Origin: Brugia malayi
Lineage: Eukaryota > Nematoda > Chromadorea > Rhabditida > Onchocercidae
Assembly: GCF_000002995.4 (NCBI RefSeq)
Contig: NW_025062475.1
Coordinates: forward strand, 3,316,528 to 3,380,527
Direction of reading: 5' to 3'
Length of the DNA: 64,000 nucleotides
Made by a program: the position numbers and the translations under genes. How positions within the stretch are numbered: position 1 is the stretch's first letter; the number at the start of each line of letters is the position of its first letter. The notes beneath the pieces were generated by a model, which saw nothing but the letters and a program-made list of their open reading frames with translations, was not told the DNA's origin and ran no database searches. Below are positions 26,646 through 41,600 of the stretch, in pieces.

Positions 26646-29600
26646 AAGTGATAAATATAAAAAGATGGCAATGCTATATAATTTGAAAATTATTACAGAT
26701 AATATTAGCATTTTGAAATTATTCTTATTTAGAAAGTATTGTTATATTTTTTTTTTCTTAAATATTTAATTTCAAATATTTGAATTGATGAATTATTGTG
26801 ATATTTGATTTCGTATTATTATATATATATACATATATCATTATATATTTTTCAATAGGAATGATCATAATATTTTCTTGTCTAATGGTAAGTTATTATA
26901 TGATATGAACTAATCATAGCATGATGCAATCTATGATATAATATTGATTTATATGTAACATTAGTACTTATTGTTTATTGTTACTGTAGTTATTGTTATT
27001 GTTATTGATGCTATTGCATGCTCATTATTTTCAAATTTTTTAAAAACAATTTTAAAGAAAACTTCAAATTTATGAATTTTAGAGCTTATTTCGGATCTAC
27101 GGGTATTAGCACATGATGGTGATTTATCTGTTGAATGGAATAGTGAAAGAACCAGCCATGGTATTTTTGGGTATCGTATACAGTATCGAACAGATAATAC
27201 CGGTTGGACATCTTATGGGTAATTTTTCTTTTTGCATAATTTTATTAAATAAATAATTATTTTAAAATTAAAATTAGTAGTGGAAAAGAAAAAGAAGAAA
27301 TAACATTTATAAATTAATTAAAAATTTTTTCTCAAAATTTTATTATAGATTCTTTTTTTTTTTGAAAAATTTTTGGTAATATTTAAGATTTTTATCATTT
27401 TTTTTCAGTCAAATTGTACCATATGTGGGTGATAATAAACGTTATATGCAACAACTAACAGGTTTACAGCAAGGTAGCATGTATTACATACATATTCAAG
27501 TACTTGATAGAAATTCTTATGTTATGTATACTAGTCCGGAAGTATCAGCAAGAACTGTTTGTTCCGGTATGATTTAAAGATTTTTTTTTTTTTTGATATT
27601 AATTACATTAATAGATTTGTTATTATTATCTATGAAATTTTCATTTTAAAAATAATTTGCTAATATTTAATTTGATAAGCTTTATGTTATTATACAAATA
27701 ATGCAATAATTATAATATTTTTTGCATTATTGCATTTTTCTATCTTATCTTTACTTAAATTATAATCTTTTCAATTTTGAAACTATTTTTTGAATTTGAA
27801 ATTGTTTATGTAACTTTGCAAACTTTCATAAATACAACAGAGATTAATTAATTGAAGTCTGAATTTCAATCTTAAAAATGTATAATGAACCAAAATAAGT
27901 CTGTCATTAAGGTTGTTTTAAATTAAATTTTTTAATTTCTTAAATTTTGATTTCAACAAATTCGGTAATTTAGCACCAACGCATCCTCCATCACATCTAC
28001 AACTTCACGCTGCTGACCCACGTCATATCCGAGTTAGTTGGGCGCAACCACCTCAAAGCACCTGGCAATGTAATGATATACAGGTGGAACTTGAGATAAC
28101 AGAACCGCAAGGTATTGCACCGGTGCTTCTGAACGGATATCAGACGTCTCACGTGTTTGATTCGGATGCAAATCAGCAATGGTCTGTTCGAATCCGTACA
28201 AAAAATTCAGCTGGCACATCAGCATGGTCACAAATTGCTTCTGTTCGAACGCCACTTACCGGTGAGCTAATCATTGGACCATCAGTAAGCTATCGACACG
28301 GAATTCCGGTGCTTACGTGGACGAGCAAAGAGCGATTAGATGATCTCATCCGAACCTATCAAATTGAATATCGAACTTCGGTTGACTCAACCTGGCAAAG
28401 GCTACCTGAGCAGGTATGATAATCAATTTTACGTCTTACATTTCAACTTTTCAATAAACTATGACATGATTATGCTATTATTCAGGTGCCATACACAGGT
28501 TGGCAACGACCTTACAGTATCGATCTCAGTGAGCTACCTACTGGTCATAACTATCAAATTCGAATTCATGCAATTGATGCTAATAATGGTGTTGCTTATA
28601 CCTCATCAGCAGTTAATGTGCAAACTCAGGTGAAATGTTCGGTACCACGTCGTGCACCACTTGACGTACAAGCTACCTCACTTGGACCTACACAAATTCG
28701 TGTATCCTGGAAGGTTAATTTTGAAATATGTAACAACAAAATTTTAATTGAATTGTAATATTAATGTTAAGAGATAAGAAATGTTAGACATTAAACAATT
28801 AAATTCATAAAGATTTTAAAAATATACAATCCAAAATTACTGTCTATTTTGATATATAATATGTTGACGATATTATATAAATTTTCAATTTATCGATTAC
28901 TACCCATTTAGCTTATCATTTTCGATGCTTATCTTTGCCTAAATTCATTGTTAATTTCATAATGCAATTTATTAGGTGCATATAAAACAGATAGCAATGT
29001 TAGATGGATGTGTTAATGTTAATAGATAAGAAATATTAGAATATTATCATATCAATGATATCACAGGAATTACATGAGTCAGAGTGGAACTGCAATCGAT
29101 TGTGGTATGTGGTTAAATATAGCACTCCACATAATCAAGGTTTCAAAAATTTAACACGTGGTGAAAATCATGTAATTTTTGATTCGGAACCATATACACG
29201 ATGGACTTTTGAAGTACAAGCTGCTAATCCGGCAGGAGAAACACATTGGTCACGTCCGGTTACTGTACAAACTGAAGGAACCGGTTTGATATTTTTTTTC
29301 TTTTTATGACTATAACCTTTAATTTATATAATTTGCTGGAAATTTTTTAAAATTTAAAAACTAAACTACTTCTTTTTTTCCTTTAAATTTAGAATATTTG
29401 AGGAATTATAGTCGTAATTGAACGAATATTTTTAAAACATCATTTTTTTCTTTTTTGAACTAATACACAGTCTTCTAATTTTTAAAGCACCTGGACCAAT
29501 TTCTGATTTACGAATTTATCCACAATCATCGGATACACTTCAACTTTCCTGGAGACAACCTCAAAATCCCTATGGGCAAATTACAGGTTATGAAGTGACC

Positions 29601-32600
29601 TATCAGTTGTTATCAAAGTGAGTTATCTTAATTATCATCAATAAATTCGAATAATAAATATCATATATAAATTCGTACTTAGCCAGTAATATTTTGATCA
29701 TATTAGCTAGGATCCATTTCAACTATTTTTTAAGTGTTTCAAATAAAATTTTGACATGTATGTGGGAGTTATTTCAGAGGTATGTGTGACCAAGTGACAG
29801 AACGACCAATAACAGTGACAAGTGATAAGCCTTCATTTACCCTTCAAGGTCTACTGCCACATTCGAAATATCGTATTTCTGTTGCTGCAAAAACAAATAT
29901 TGCTGGTAAGTATTTCTGATCTTAAATAGATAACTATCAATTTGTTGAAATTTATCTGAGCAATTAATACAATGTTTTATGATATGTGGTATGATATCAT
30001 ATAATATCTAAGTATTTGCCGCAGTCCTTCTAATGACATTTGCTATGATCATAAATATTTTAGGAAAACCTGTAAGTCAGGAAGTGCAAACTCACGAGGC
30101 TACACCTAGTGGTGCCCCAGTGTATATTCGTATAATAAATGTACTACCTACTGAAGTAGCTGTGATTTGGCAAGCACCTGCATGTTTGCAAACAAATGGT
30201 GAAATAACAGAATATGAATTTGAAGCAACACCTTTGGAACGGCTTGATTATGGAGCTGATAGTACAGTTAGACAGGTTGTCAGAGGTACCAGAACCAAAA
30301 TCACTGGTCTTTCCCCATACACAAAATATTTGGTACGGATACGAGCATTTACACGAAAAGGACCAGGACCATGGTCGGAACCGGTTCAGTTTCAGACTGC
30401 TGCTGCACCTGAAGTATGTTTCATGTAGTAAACGATGCTAAATTTATGAACTGATAAATCAAGGATATATTTTATTGATGAAATTTTTTCTTTTACAGAT
30501 TCCAGCACCACCGATGGTTCGAATTCTAAATACTGGAGTGGATAATGCAGATTTGATTTGGCAAGAACCCTATCCATCATCCGGTTTAATCGACAAATAT
30601 AAATGTAAATATGCAGTAGCAGGTACCAAGCAATATCAAGAACGACAATTTCCCTCATATAATCCATGTGGTGAAGAAGTGATTCGTATGCAGCAATTGT
30701 CACCATTGTCACCAACACCAAGCGGAGCAAAATTACACTGTGGTAGAATTGATGGTCTACAGCCTGAAAAGCAATATACTTTTATGGTTTGAATTTTCAA
30801 ATATTTAAATCTTTTTAAAAAAAATTGTTGGTAATGGATGGTATTTTTTTTCTTTGACATTTCGATCATTGTACTAAACACAAAACTACATACTCATAAC
30901 AAATTGATTATGTTGAAGGTATCAGCTGGTGATCGCAGTGGTACCTGGTCACCATGGAGTGAGCCACAAGTTGGTCATATTAGTGAAGGACCTGTTCAGG
31001 TTATTTCACTGAATAAATTAGGTGGAGGAACGAATAGTGTCTTAATTGCATGGAATGTTCGTCCCACTGATGCAGCTCGTGTTGTTGGCTATCGAATTCA
31101 TGTGACACCGGTGCTACAGCATGGTGCTAAACCGATATCATTTACGGTAGATCGATCAACACTGCAGTACAATATTGATAATTTATCACCTAACACACGT
31201 TATAATATAACTGTAGACGCAACTACTGATGGTATTCATTATCATCCTGGTACAGCGATTGAGGTACGTACCGATTCAGTACCAGTGGACAGTTTAATGG
31301 TTACTCCACGAGTAATTGAAGAACAAGCAACCTCAGTAACTTTGGAATGGAATGCACCAGGTGGTAATGTAAGCGGATTCGTGATCGAATATTGTCTTGG
31401 TGATGGTGTATGGCAGCAATACAGTCGACGAATTCCGGCATATCCTGGACGTCGTGTCTACACCGCTCAGGTTGATCAGGTATCATAATTTTTGCACATT
31501 TTCATTAATTTCCAATGTTTATCAACAGTGCATATAAATATAATATTGGTCAACGTTAAAAAGAGCTGCTATAAAATATTAATCATTTTTAGATTTTTTA
31601 AAATTAAAATTTAAAAATATTACTGATAAAATTATAAACTAAATCAAAATAGATTTTCATATAAAAACGCTGGAAAATTCTGTTGCTTTTTGCAGTTTTT
31701 CATTTTTCTGTTTTAGCTTCCAACAAACAGCGTAGTGGATCTTCGCGTACGTGTCGTATCACCTCAAAATGAACAATCTGCTCCAAGTCCAGAAGTTCGA
31801 GCTCGTACTCGATGTTCAGCACCACCTGCACCACCACAGGCTATTCGTCTGGATGCACCATCCACCAATGAAGTTCGGGTTTCATGGGCTCAACCGGCCA
31901 AAGATACATGGCAATGTGATCAACTAAACTATGATCTTGCTTATCGGGTAGGTGGACAAGCAGAACGTGTTGTACCAGTGCCAGGAGACAGAACCGATTA
32001 TACTTTTCCTTCAGAAGCCAATACTCGCTGGGCTGTTAAATTAAGGTGCACCAATCAGGTAGGATCAAGTCCATGGAGTTCAGAACAAGTAATAACTACT
32101 CGGCAAGGAACCCCAGGTCCGGTTCGAGATTTACGTTTGCGTGCTAAAAGTCCTAATGAAGTACATGTGCAATGGCTTGCACCATTGGTACAACGTGGTT
32201 CTATTGTTGGCTACGATATTAGTTATCGGTTGAAACATCGATTAGCTTGTCCGGATGAGGAACCACGTGACGTCAGTCGTGATTTCGTGACTGTCTATAA
32301 TCATAAAGATTTGGAATATACATTGACTGGATTGCTACCTTTTTCTTTATACGAAGTACGAGTACGTGCACGTACCACGGAATTAGGGCCAGAAGAATCA
32401 AAAGATATTGCAACAGAACAACAACCACCAAGTGCACCACCACTAAATTTACAACTAAGTTATGCTCTGGAACGTTCTATCAGTTTTCAATGGGAGGAAA
32501 TAGAATGTTCACAACGTCATGGACATATTGTCAACTATGAATATGAGATATTGGGACAAGATGATTGGGCAAAATTAGAACGTCAGATTGCGAATACAAC

Positions 32601-35600
32601 CAATACTAAAATAAATATTGAAGGTTTGACACCATTCACCAAGTATATTATGCGTGTGAAAGCTTACAATAGTATTGGTGGTGGTCCAAATACCGAGAAT
32701 TTGGATGCAATGACGGCAAAAGCGGACGCACCATTACCACCACAGGATTTAGTAGTAGCTCAAGAAGGTACTGATTACTTCATGATTTCCTGGCTACCAC
32801 CTTATCCACCATATGGACCACATGATAAATATAAAATTCGATATCAAGTACTGAATGAAACTCGTTGGATGGAAATTGAAAAAGATACCAAAGATCGATT
32901 ATTGAAATGTCCAGCTGAAAGTCCTCGACATTGTTTCAATGTTACAAATTTGGAAAGTGGACGTCAATTTCGAGTTCAAGTTGCAGCTCATATTGTTGGT
33001 GGTTCGTATGGTCCGTGGAGTACGGTGACTATTGCGAACACGTTACAAACTTTACCTGATGCTCCACGTGCTATAGAGTTAATCAAGAAAACTGATCATT
33101 TACTTCACATTCGTTGGATACCACCGCCCGATCCTTTGGGACAAATAACACAGTATAAAGTTGGAATTGTTTCGTTAGATGATCCGCACGATCAATTAAA
33201 AACATTCCTTGTAGATCATCCAACATTGCAACATCTTTTGAATAATCTTCAACCTGAAACTTCTTATAATATCAGTATTTCCGCCGGTACCAAACGTGGT
33301 TTTGGTCCACTTTCTTGGACACGTTATTCCACGGATCCATTCAAGGTACCACCAATAGCAAATGCACCACAAGTTACAGCAGATGGAGCTGATGCATTGA
33401 ATGTTCAATGGAGTGGTATTTTGGATACGAAGAATCAAGTCCATGGATATATCATAGAATTTCGTTCCAGTGATAATCCAACATTTACGGAATACGATGG
33501 AATCATTGAACATGACGCAAACCGACGTAATTACCAACAGCGTTTATCCTTACTGGATGCTGATACATTATATTTCGTTCGTATCAAAGTTGTTGATCAG
33601 AAGCAACGCGTTAGTGAAGCAAGTCCGGAAGGAAGTGCACGAACCGGTTGTGCATGTAAGTACGTTGCATCGATTAAAATAAATTTTAAAATTTTAAATA
33701 TTTCAAAATTTCAGCAGTTCATTGTTATTTTATCTTATTATGCTAGTTCTCTAGTTTAAAATTCAACTAATTTCAAAAATGTTGTCATTATATAATTTCA
33801 ATTAGTTTTTCTTTTGTTTTGAAAGTAAATAATTAATTTAACATTTCTTCAGTACCTCTTGCACCACCATCAAATGTAAATGCTTCTGCACCATCGCCTT
33901 ATCAGGTGCGTATCAGCTGGCAACCACCTAGTCAATCCTCATGGCAATGCTCAAATATCAAATATAGACTGGAATACACCAATGGTTCATCATCCCCCGA
34001 GGAAATTGATGTACCCAGGTTAAACAGTTATAATCAATAATTTTAAACTCTTGAAATTTATCATTTATTTTAAGGATTACATTTCATGAACAAAAAAAAA
34101 AAAATAAAATAATTGTTGATTTAATTCCTGAATTGAGCGGTGAAATATAAAAGCATTTATTATCATTGTTATCAATAAAAAATTGAAATTGCTTGGAGTT
34201 AATAAGATTACAACAATATTACCAAGTTAGCACTAAGCAATTTGATTATTTACTAATTTCAGCGGTATAACTGATCGAGTGCTGGACGCTTCACCGAACA
34301 CATTGTGGCGATTGCGGGTTCGGGTTGAAAATGAAGCTGGTGCTTCAGATTGGAGCAAGGAAGTGACCATTACAACCGCTGAAGGTACCATAAAATAAAA
34401 TAACGATCATTAGCAACACAAACATATGTAACCTCTAATGATAATCTGAAATAAATCATGATATGAAATATCAGTTTAAAAGATAATCATAATTTTTAAT
34501 AAATTAATAGCTATTTCGTTAATCGTTAATGACAAAGCTTAAATCAATTGTAATCATTTATGGAAATGATTAGGATCATATTATCATTACTATCGAATAT
34601 GATCAAAATCATTTGTGATCGATTATGATTGATATTCACATATTATTAATGAGTAATAACAAATGAAAGTTTGATAAGTTTAATGGAGAAATTAATTTTT
34701 AATTTGACTTTATTTCAATTGTTTTAATGTAGCAAATGATTGTTTGATAAATTATTGTTAAACCTACCAGTACTCTTCATCCCTCATTTATTTGAAATCA
34801 TTAAAAATAATTTAATAGTTCTTTTTTTTTTTTTTTGAATTATGCTATAAATGTTAGCTAATTACAGGTGCACCAAGTACAGTAGAAGATCTTGATGCTC
34901 GTCCATATGGACCGGAAGCTGCATCAATAACGTGGCGACCACCTGCACAACCTAATGGACAAATTACCGGTTATACCTTAGTATATAAGCTTAAATCCCG
35001 CGGTGAATGTGGTCCACGTTCTTCACAACCAATTACTCGAAATACTAAGGAAGAAGAAATTACATTGGAAGGATTATTACCTGATTCCACTTATGAAATA
35101 CACGTAACAGCACATACCTCTGAACCTGGACCTCAATCAAATATTATCACTGTTACAACTGATGAAGCTCGTATGTTTCATTTTTCAGATTTTAAAGTTT
35201 AATTGAAATTTTAATTGATTGTGAGCAAAATATACGTTTCTTTCTGCAATGTCAACAAATTAATGAATTTGTTGAGTTTGAAATTGAGGGACTTTAAGTT
35301 TTTCAAAAGGAATTATCTTTAGGACATCCATAATATAAGTTTTTTTTTTTTTTTTTCGATGACAGAACAGGAAAAAAAAGTGCTTTCAAGTTAGATTTAA
35401 ACTATATTTAACAAATTTAAGACTTAAAAGGTTGTTCTAAGAGAATTAATGACATTTCTCATGCGACACTGTATGTTCTGAAATTCCTTGAAACATTTCG
35501 AGAATTGACAAATTGAAAATCACAATTTGGATTAAATTTTCTTTTCATTATTGATTAGATTAGCAAATTGAAGAAAATGCTTACTTTATTTCTTTATTTG

Positions 35601-38600
35601 CACTTATTTTTATTTGCAACAGCTGAATTAATTTTAGATTCAATGATAAACATATTGCTTTCCTGATATGATATTTTTCATCAAAATTTTAGTAAATTTA
35701 ATTTGCAGCTCCTACCGGAGCTCCGTTAAATCCACGTGTAAGTTCGATAACGCAAACACGAAGCGATTTCCTGTGGAACGAACCGGATTGCGAGCTCCGT
35801 AACGGCAAAATAACAGGTTATGAATGGCAACTAGAAAGCCTGGATCCCTGGAGTGAAAGTAAAACTGGTCAAAGTACCACACAACGAATATCCTTCGATG
35901 ATTTGATACCGTATACTCAGTATCGTTTGCGAGTTTTAGCGGAGAATTCAGCTGGACAAGGACCGTGGTCAGAATGGGTTTCATTTAGGACGCAACCTGC
36001 CGGTAGGTTGGTACTTCATTTAGGTTAGGTTGTTTCAAAAGGACAACAACGCTAAGGACAACACTTTTCTTTTAAAAAGAAAAATCGAAATTCAAAGAAT
36101 AGAAATTGTAATTTGATGTTAAGAAATTAACTATAAATAAAGATAGTTAAAAAAAGAGGTTAATATAAGCAAATTATATATATATATATATATACGACTG
36201 TTTATTTTAGCACCACCGGCACCAACAGATTTAACCGAGGAGCAATCATTCCCACATGCCATCGAGATTTCATTCCTGCCACCATCACCGCCTCATGGTG
36301 TTATTAATGAATATCGAATAAGACATACACCATCTGGCCAAGTGAGTAATTTTGTTATTTCGATAATGTTTACTTTTGTATCTTTTTTCAGTCATACTTA
36401 ATTTTAACTTCAAATTGTGTAAATCTTTCTGTCGTTACGGAATTGTAAATCTTTCTGTCTTTCTGTCGTAAAATCTTTCTGTCCTTTTTTTTTTTTTATG
36501 TCATTGTGGATTATAGATTGAACTAAATTCTGTTCCAAGTAAGTATAAATATAATATTGTATACAAAATTTGCTAGATGAAGGACTTAATTTCTATATTA
36601 TTTCCGCTAATTAAAAATAATTATTTAGTAGTGAGATAAAAAGAAATTGAATAAATATAAGATTGAAATTGTTTGAAATTTAAGAACTTTTTTTTTTCTA
36701 AAGATGAATTACAAAGAAGTTCGTGTGCTTGCAAATCGATTGCAATGCTCGGATATATCGAAACGTGATCGGTTATGTTATCGAGTGGTAGATTTGGAAC
36801 CGGAACAGGAGTATGAAATTCAGGCATCAGCCCATACTGAAGGTGGTGCTTGGAGTGATTGGAGTGAACCGTTAGGTGCTCAAACACATGAACAAAGTAA
36901 GTTAATAGAGTTTAAATTGAATAAATTTTTGTATAAATGAAATGAATATAAAAATGAAAATAAAATAAAATTATTTAGATATACCGGTATTAGAACGTGA
37001 GCTAGAAGTAGTGGACAGCAAACCAAATAGTATAACATTACGATGGCAAGGATTGGATGCCGATCAGGTAATTTAAGTAATTGTTTACTTGATTACGCTT
37101 AATTAGTCTAGCTATAAATTCCTAAAAATGTTGTACTTATCAAAATTTACTGCTATTGAAATAGATGACATTTTTTAAGATAGTTTTTATTCATTAATCA
37201 GAAATTAAAGTATATATTTTAGTCAAAACATGTTGTTGGCTACATTCTGGAATATAAATCGGAAGATGATGATTGGAAGGAATATGATGGTATCACAAAA
37301 CATCGTAGTCGCCAGAATGATTATCGTATTCAGGTTAAAGATTTGGAACCTTCAACGGAGTATTTCTTCCGGTTGAAAGTTGTTGGTAAAAATGAAAAAC
37401 GTGGTTCTTCAGGACCCGAATTAAGAGCGATGACAAAATGCGGACGTTAGTGCTACTTTTTCGTTTTAGATTATTTATCACTTTTTTTTTTTATTTCTCT
37501 TTTCACTTCAATTTTATGAAAACAGCTTTTCACTACATGAATATTTCAAATTTTATTTTTAAGGACCCGAGGAACCGCCAACTGATCTACAATTAACATC
37601 TGATTTCGAAAATGTTAAACTCACCTGGACGAGTCCGGACAAAGACTCTTGGGCATGTGATAATGTTGAATATGTAATTGATTTCGTCAACACCACGTCA
37701 CGTGGTATAATGACAGTACCAGCGGATGCACCACCTAAACTCTTGTTGCCATCACTTCCTGGTACCAAATGGGAGATTCGAATGCGTACACAGACGATTG
37801 AGGAAGGTCAGAAACCGTCGTACAGTCCATGGAGCGATCGTGCAACCTTGGTCACTCAAGCTCTTCCCGGAGAACTATTCCTTACAGTTGAACCAAAGAC
37901 ACCTACTTCAGCAATGGTTATTTGGGATCTAGCTGACCAGGACCGGAAATGGAACTACGGCGTAGATATTACTTATCGCCTGAAACAATTAGGTGGTTGC
38001 ATCGAATCACGGAGTGGTAGTCATGAACCGGTGACAAATTACAATGTACAGGATAAACAAATTTTGCTTCATGATCTGACACCTGGTTCAGAGTATGAAG
38101 TGGTTGTTACTCCTCGACGTCCACCAACGTTACGATCATCTATCGCAACGCCAAAAACAATACGTCGCTTCAGGACTAAGGCTACCTTTCCATCTGGTCC
38201 GCCACGTAATTTGCGTGGTGAAGGTCGTCGTGATACTGAAATTTTCTTCAAATGGGAACCACCGGTGTGTGAGGAACAAAATGGCAAAATAACACAATAT
38301 GAATATGAGGTAACAGGTGCTGAGGAATGGAATGATATGAAACGTGAAGGTGTAACACCACGTACCAATGCTGCAGTGGATCAGATGAGCCCTGGCTCCA
38401 CGTATAATATACGTGTGCGAGCATATACCAGTGAAGGACCAGGACCATGGTCAGAACCAATTCAGATTACCACTACAGGTACCGAACTGGGACCACCTCG
38501 AGAGCTTACTGCAGTGCATACAAAACCTAAAATTATTCAACTAACTTGGCTTCCACCGTATCCAGAACGAGCACCAGTAGTTGTTTATAAAATTAGGTAC

Positions 38601-41600
38601 AGCCCGCGTGCCGATGATTCTAATCCAGTGGAGATGGAACTTTCCGGTGATCAGTTGAGCTGTACTGGATACAAAAGTCCTCTTATTACTAATGATAATA
38701 TATGTGCAACAATAAAGTCACTCCAACCGGACACTACCTACCGGTTTGCTGTTCAGGTTTGTGATAACATAAAATTCGAGGTTTGTTAGGAATAAATTGT
38801 GTATTTTCATTTATTTATGAGAAAATTCTTCAACTGAAATTTTGATTTCGTTGCAAAACTCCATAATAAGATTTAAAATAAATTCAAAATATGATCCTAA
38901 AAATTCTAAATTCAAAAGTTTTTTACTTACATCATTTCTCATTACATTAATTTTTAATCTTTAAGCGTATATTGTTATATTTTTATATTTCTATCTTCAG
39001 TTTGAATACTGTAAACTTTTAGGCTCAATCACCGACTGGTAGTTGGGGTGAATGGTCACCAGCATATTTTGCAACCACACGTTCCACTGAAGATGGTCCA
39101 ATACCTGGAAAATTACGATTGGTATCTGCAGGACACGATAACCTTCGTGTGAACTGGACAGCACCGCCAGCTGTTAAAAATGTTGTGGATCAATATTTGG
39201 TACATTTTATTTTATGTAAATTCCAAGAATACTCAAATATTTTTAAAGTTTGATTCAGTTTCTAATTTCTGAATGCTAAATATGAGTTTAATTTTATCAA
39301 TTTCAGGTTAGCATATCATTAGCAAGTTCTTTCGATAAACATCCAAAACAGTTTACTATACGTGGTGAACAAAATGATTATCATTTTCGTGGTTTAGAAC
39401 CAGCAACACATTATAATATTACAATACAAGGCTTATCAGAAAGCAAACGAATGTGGTTCATAACGGAAGTTTTTTCAACTACCGATTATGGTATTTACTG
39501 CTAATAGTTTTCAATCTCATTTCATTTCTTCCTAAAATAATTTTAAATTTGTTGTAAAAAAAAAATGAAACTAGAAGCCTTAAATAATTTTGGTACAATA
39601 ATCTTAACTATTTAGTATTTTATTTTTAGGAACTGGTTTACTTTCCTGGCTACCACCGCCAACAGATTTGAAATTGCTAGAAAAATCAGATCGTTTTTTG
39701 CATGTAGCATGGAGTCCACCGGAAATTTTTGATCCAGCTTATAAAGATTTGATTACTCATTACTTGGTATATTCCTAAATATAAATCTGCTTTTAAATTT
39801 ATTCACTTTGCATAATTTTTCCAGTTAAATCTACTGTTTAGGTTATTTTTTATTTATTTTAGAAATATATTCCTTTATGGTTTGCATGTATTTAAATTGG
39901 AACAATTGAATTTAATGAAATTTTTAGGTAACAATAGCACCATTTGATTCATATACCGGTAGAACTGGCCGACCACGTAACTACTCAGTACCATATCCTG
40001 GTACATCGATCAAGTTTGATAATTTATCACCGAAAACAATTTACAATATTACGGTACAGGCTGGTACTAACAGCGGTTATGGTGAAATATTATGGGGTAC
40101 CTACAGTACTCTTGCACCAGGAGAAAATCATGTATTACGATTACTGGATCGTACGCCGACATCATTGACCGTTGAATGGGAATCATCATTCCTCGGTGAC
40201 AGAGGATATATCGTATGTTTTTCTTTTTTTTTCTCTTTACTGTACCAGTTTTTGATGTAATAATTTGATTAAACTTAAATCAGTCCTTAATTTCGATTAA
40301 TTTCAGTATTTTAGTCGATATAAATACATCTTGAAATTTTCAGCTTTCATGGAAAAGTTTACATTCTGCTTTCAAACATGTTCACATCAATGTAATCCGT
40401 TCAGCTGAAATACCTGCTGGTACCACTCAATATACAATCGAAAATCTAGAACCTTCAACAGTTTACAATGTTACTTTGAAAGCACGACCAAGTGGTAAAA
40501 TAGCATCAGGTGCGTATGCTACTTTACCACCAGGATGGTTCATGGTGCGTAATTTGGTATGGTGCGATCGAACCAATTACGCTCTGTCATTGACCTGGGA
40601 ACCAGTAAACCTAAATAAAGCAACACACTACCAAGTGCGATATCTGAGACTTAAGGAACATGATGTTATCTGGACAGAAGAAAATGAAGCCAAAGCTGTA
40701 GATCTACTTTGTCCCAAAGATGGTTGTAATCGACATTGTTATCTGGTGTTCAATCTTATTCACAATCCAAATGAATATGTTTTCCAAGTACGAGCTAAGG
40801 TAAGTTAACCTTATCATTCTCTTTTCTCTTATCACTTATATTATGTATAGAGAATCAGCAGTGCTATTTCATGGTTATTGAAATGCTTAACTTTTATAAG
40901 TAATGTTTTCAAAATATCTACTAATCTCATTATCATGTGACAATATATTATTATTGGTCATTTCTGATCATTACTACCACAATATTTATTGTTACTTTCA
41001 CAACTGCTGATAACCTTAATAACAATCAGTAAGTTGGTGAAGTTAAAAAGTAGCATGAAATTTAAAAGTTGAATATTTCAGGTGAACAACCAATGGAATC
41101 GATGGAGAACAGCTGGGAAACCAAGCTTTCTTGAGAAATCGGGACAGAAAAAAGGATGTTGCATCGTACCACCGCCATATATGGTTGAAAATATTGGTTT
41201 AGCTGGAACATTTTGGGAAGTGGATATTTCACCGGTTCAATCGCAACCACAAAATGTTTCGTCAGTCTTATATGCATCTTGTCGGCAAATTTAAAAGATT
41301 AACATTTCATAATTATACGTTTTAGCGATTGTAGCAACATCAGTTTGAAATTTTTTTTTTTAAATATTAATCTTTTCGTTTGTCAGAAATCATCTTTGAT
41401 AATTTATAAATGACTTCTTTGGTCTCTTTTATTAGTTATACTCCTATATAATAAATATAACAACAATGCTTCGTTTAGGCGTTACTATGTTGTGGTTGAT
41501 GAACGTGAACCAGCAGGTAGCACTAATTGGACTGAACTAACTGATAAGATTACGGCAAATAAAATGAAGATACCTTACTATGTAGCAGCATCTTTCAATG

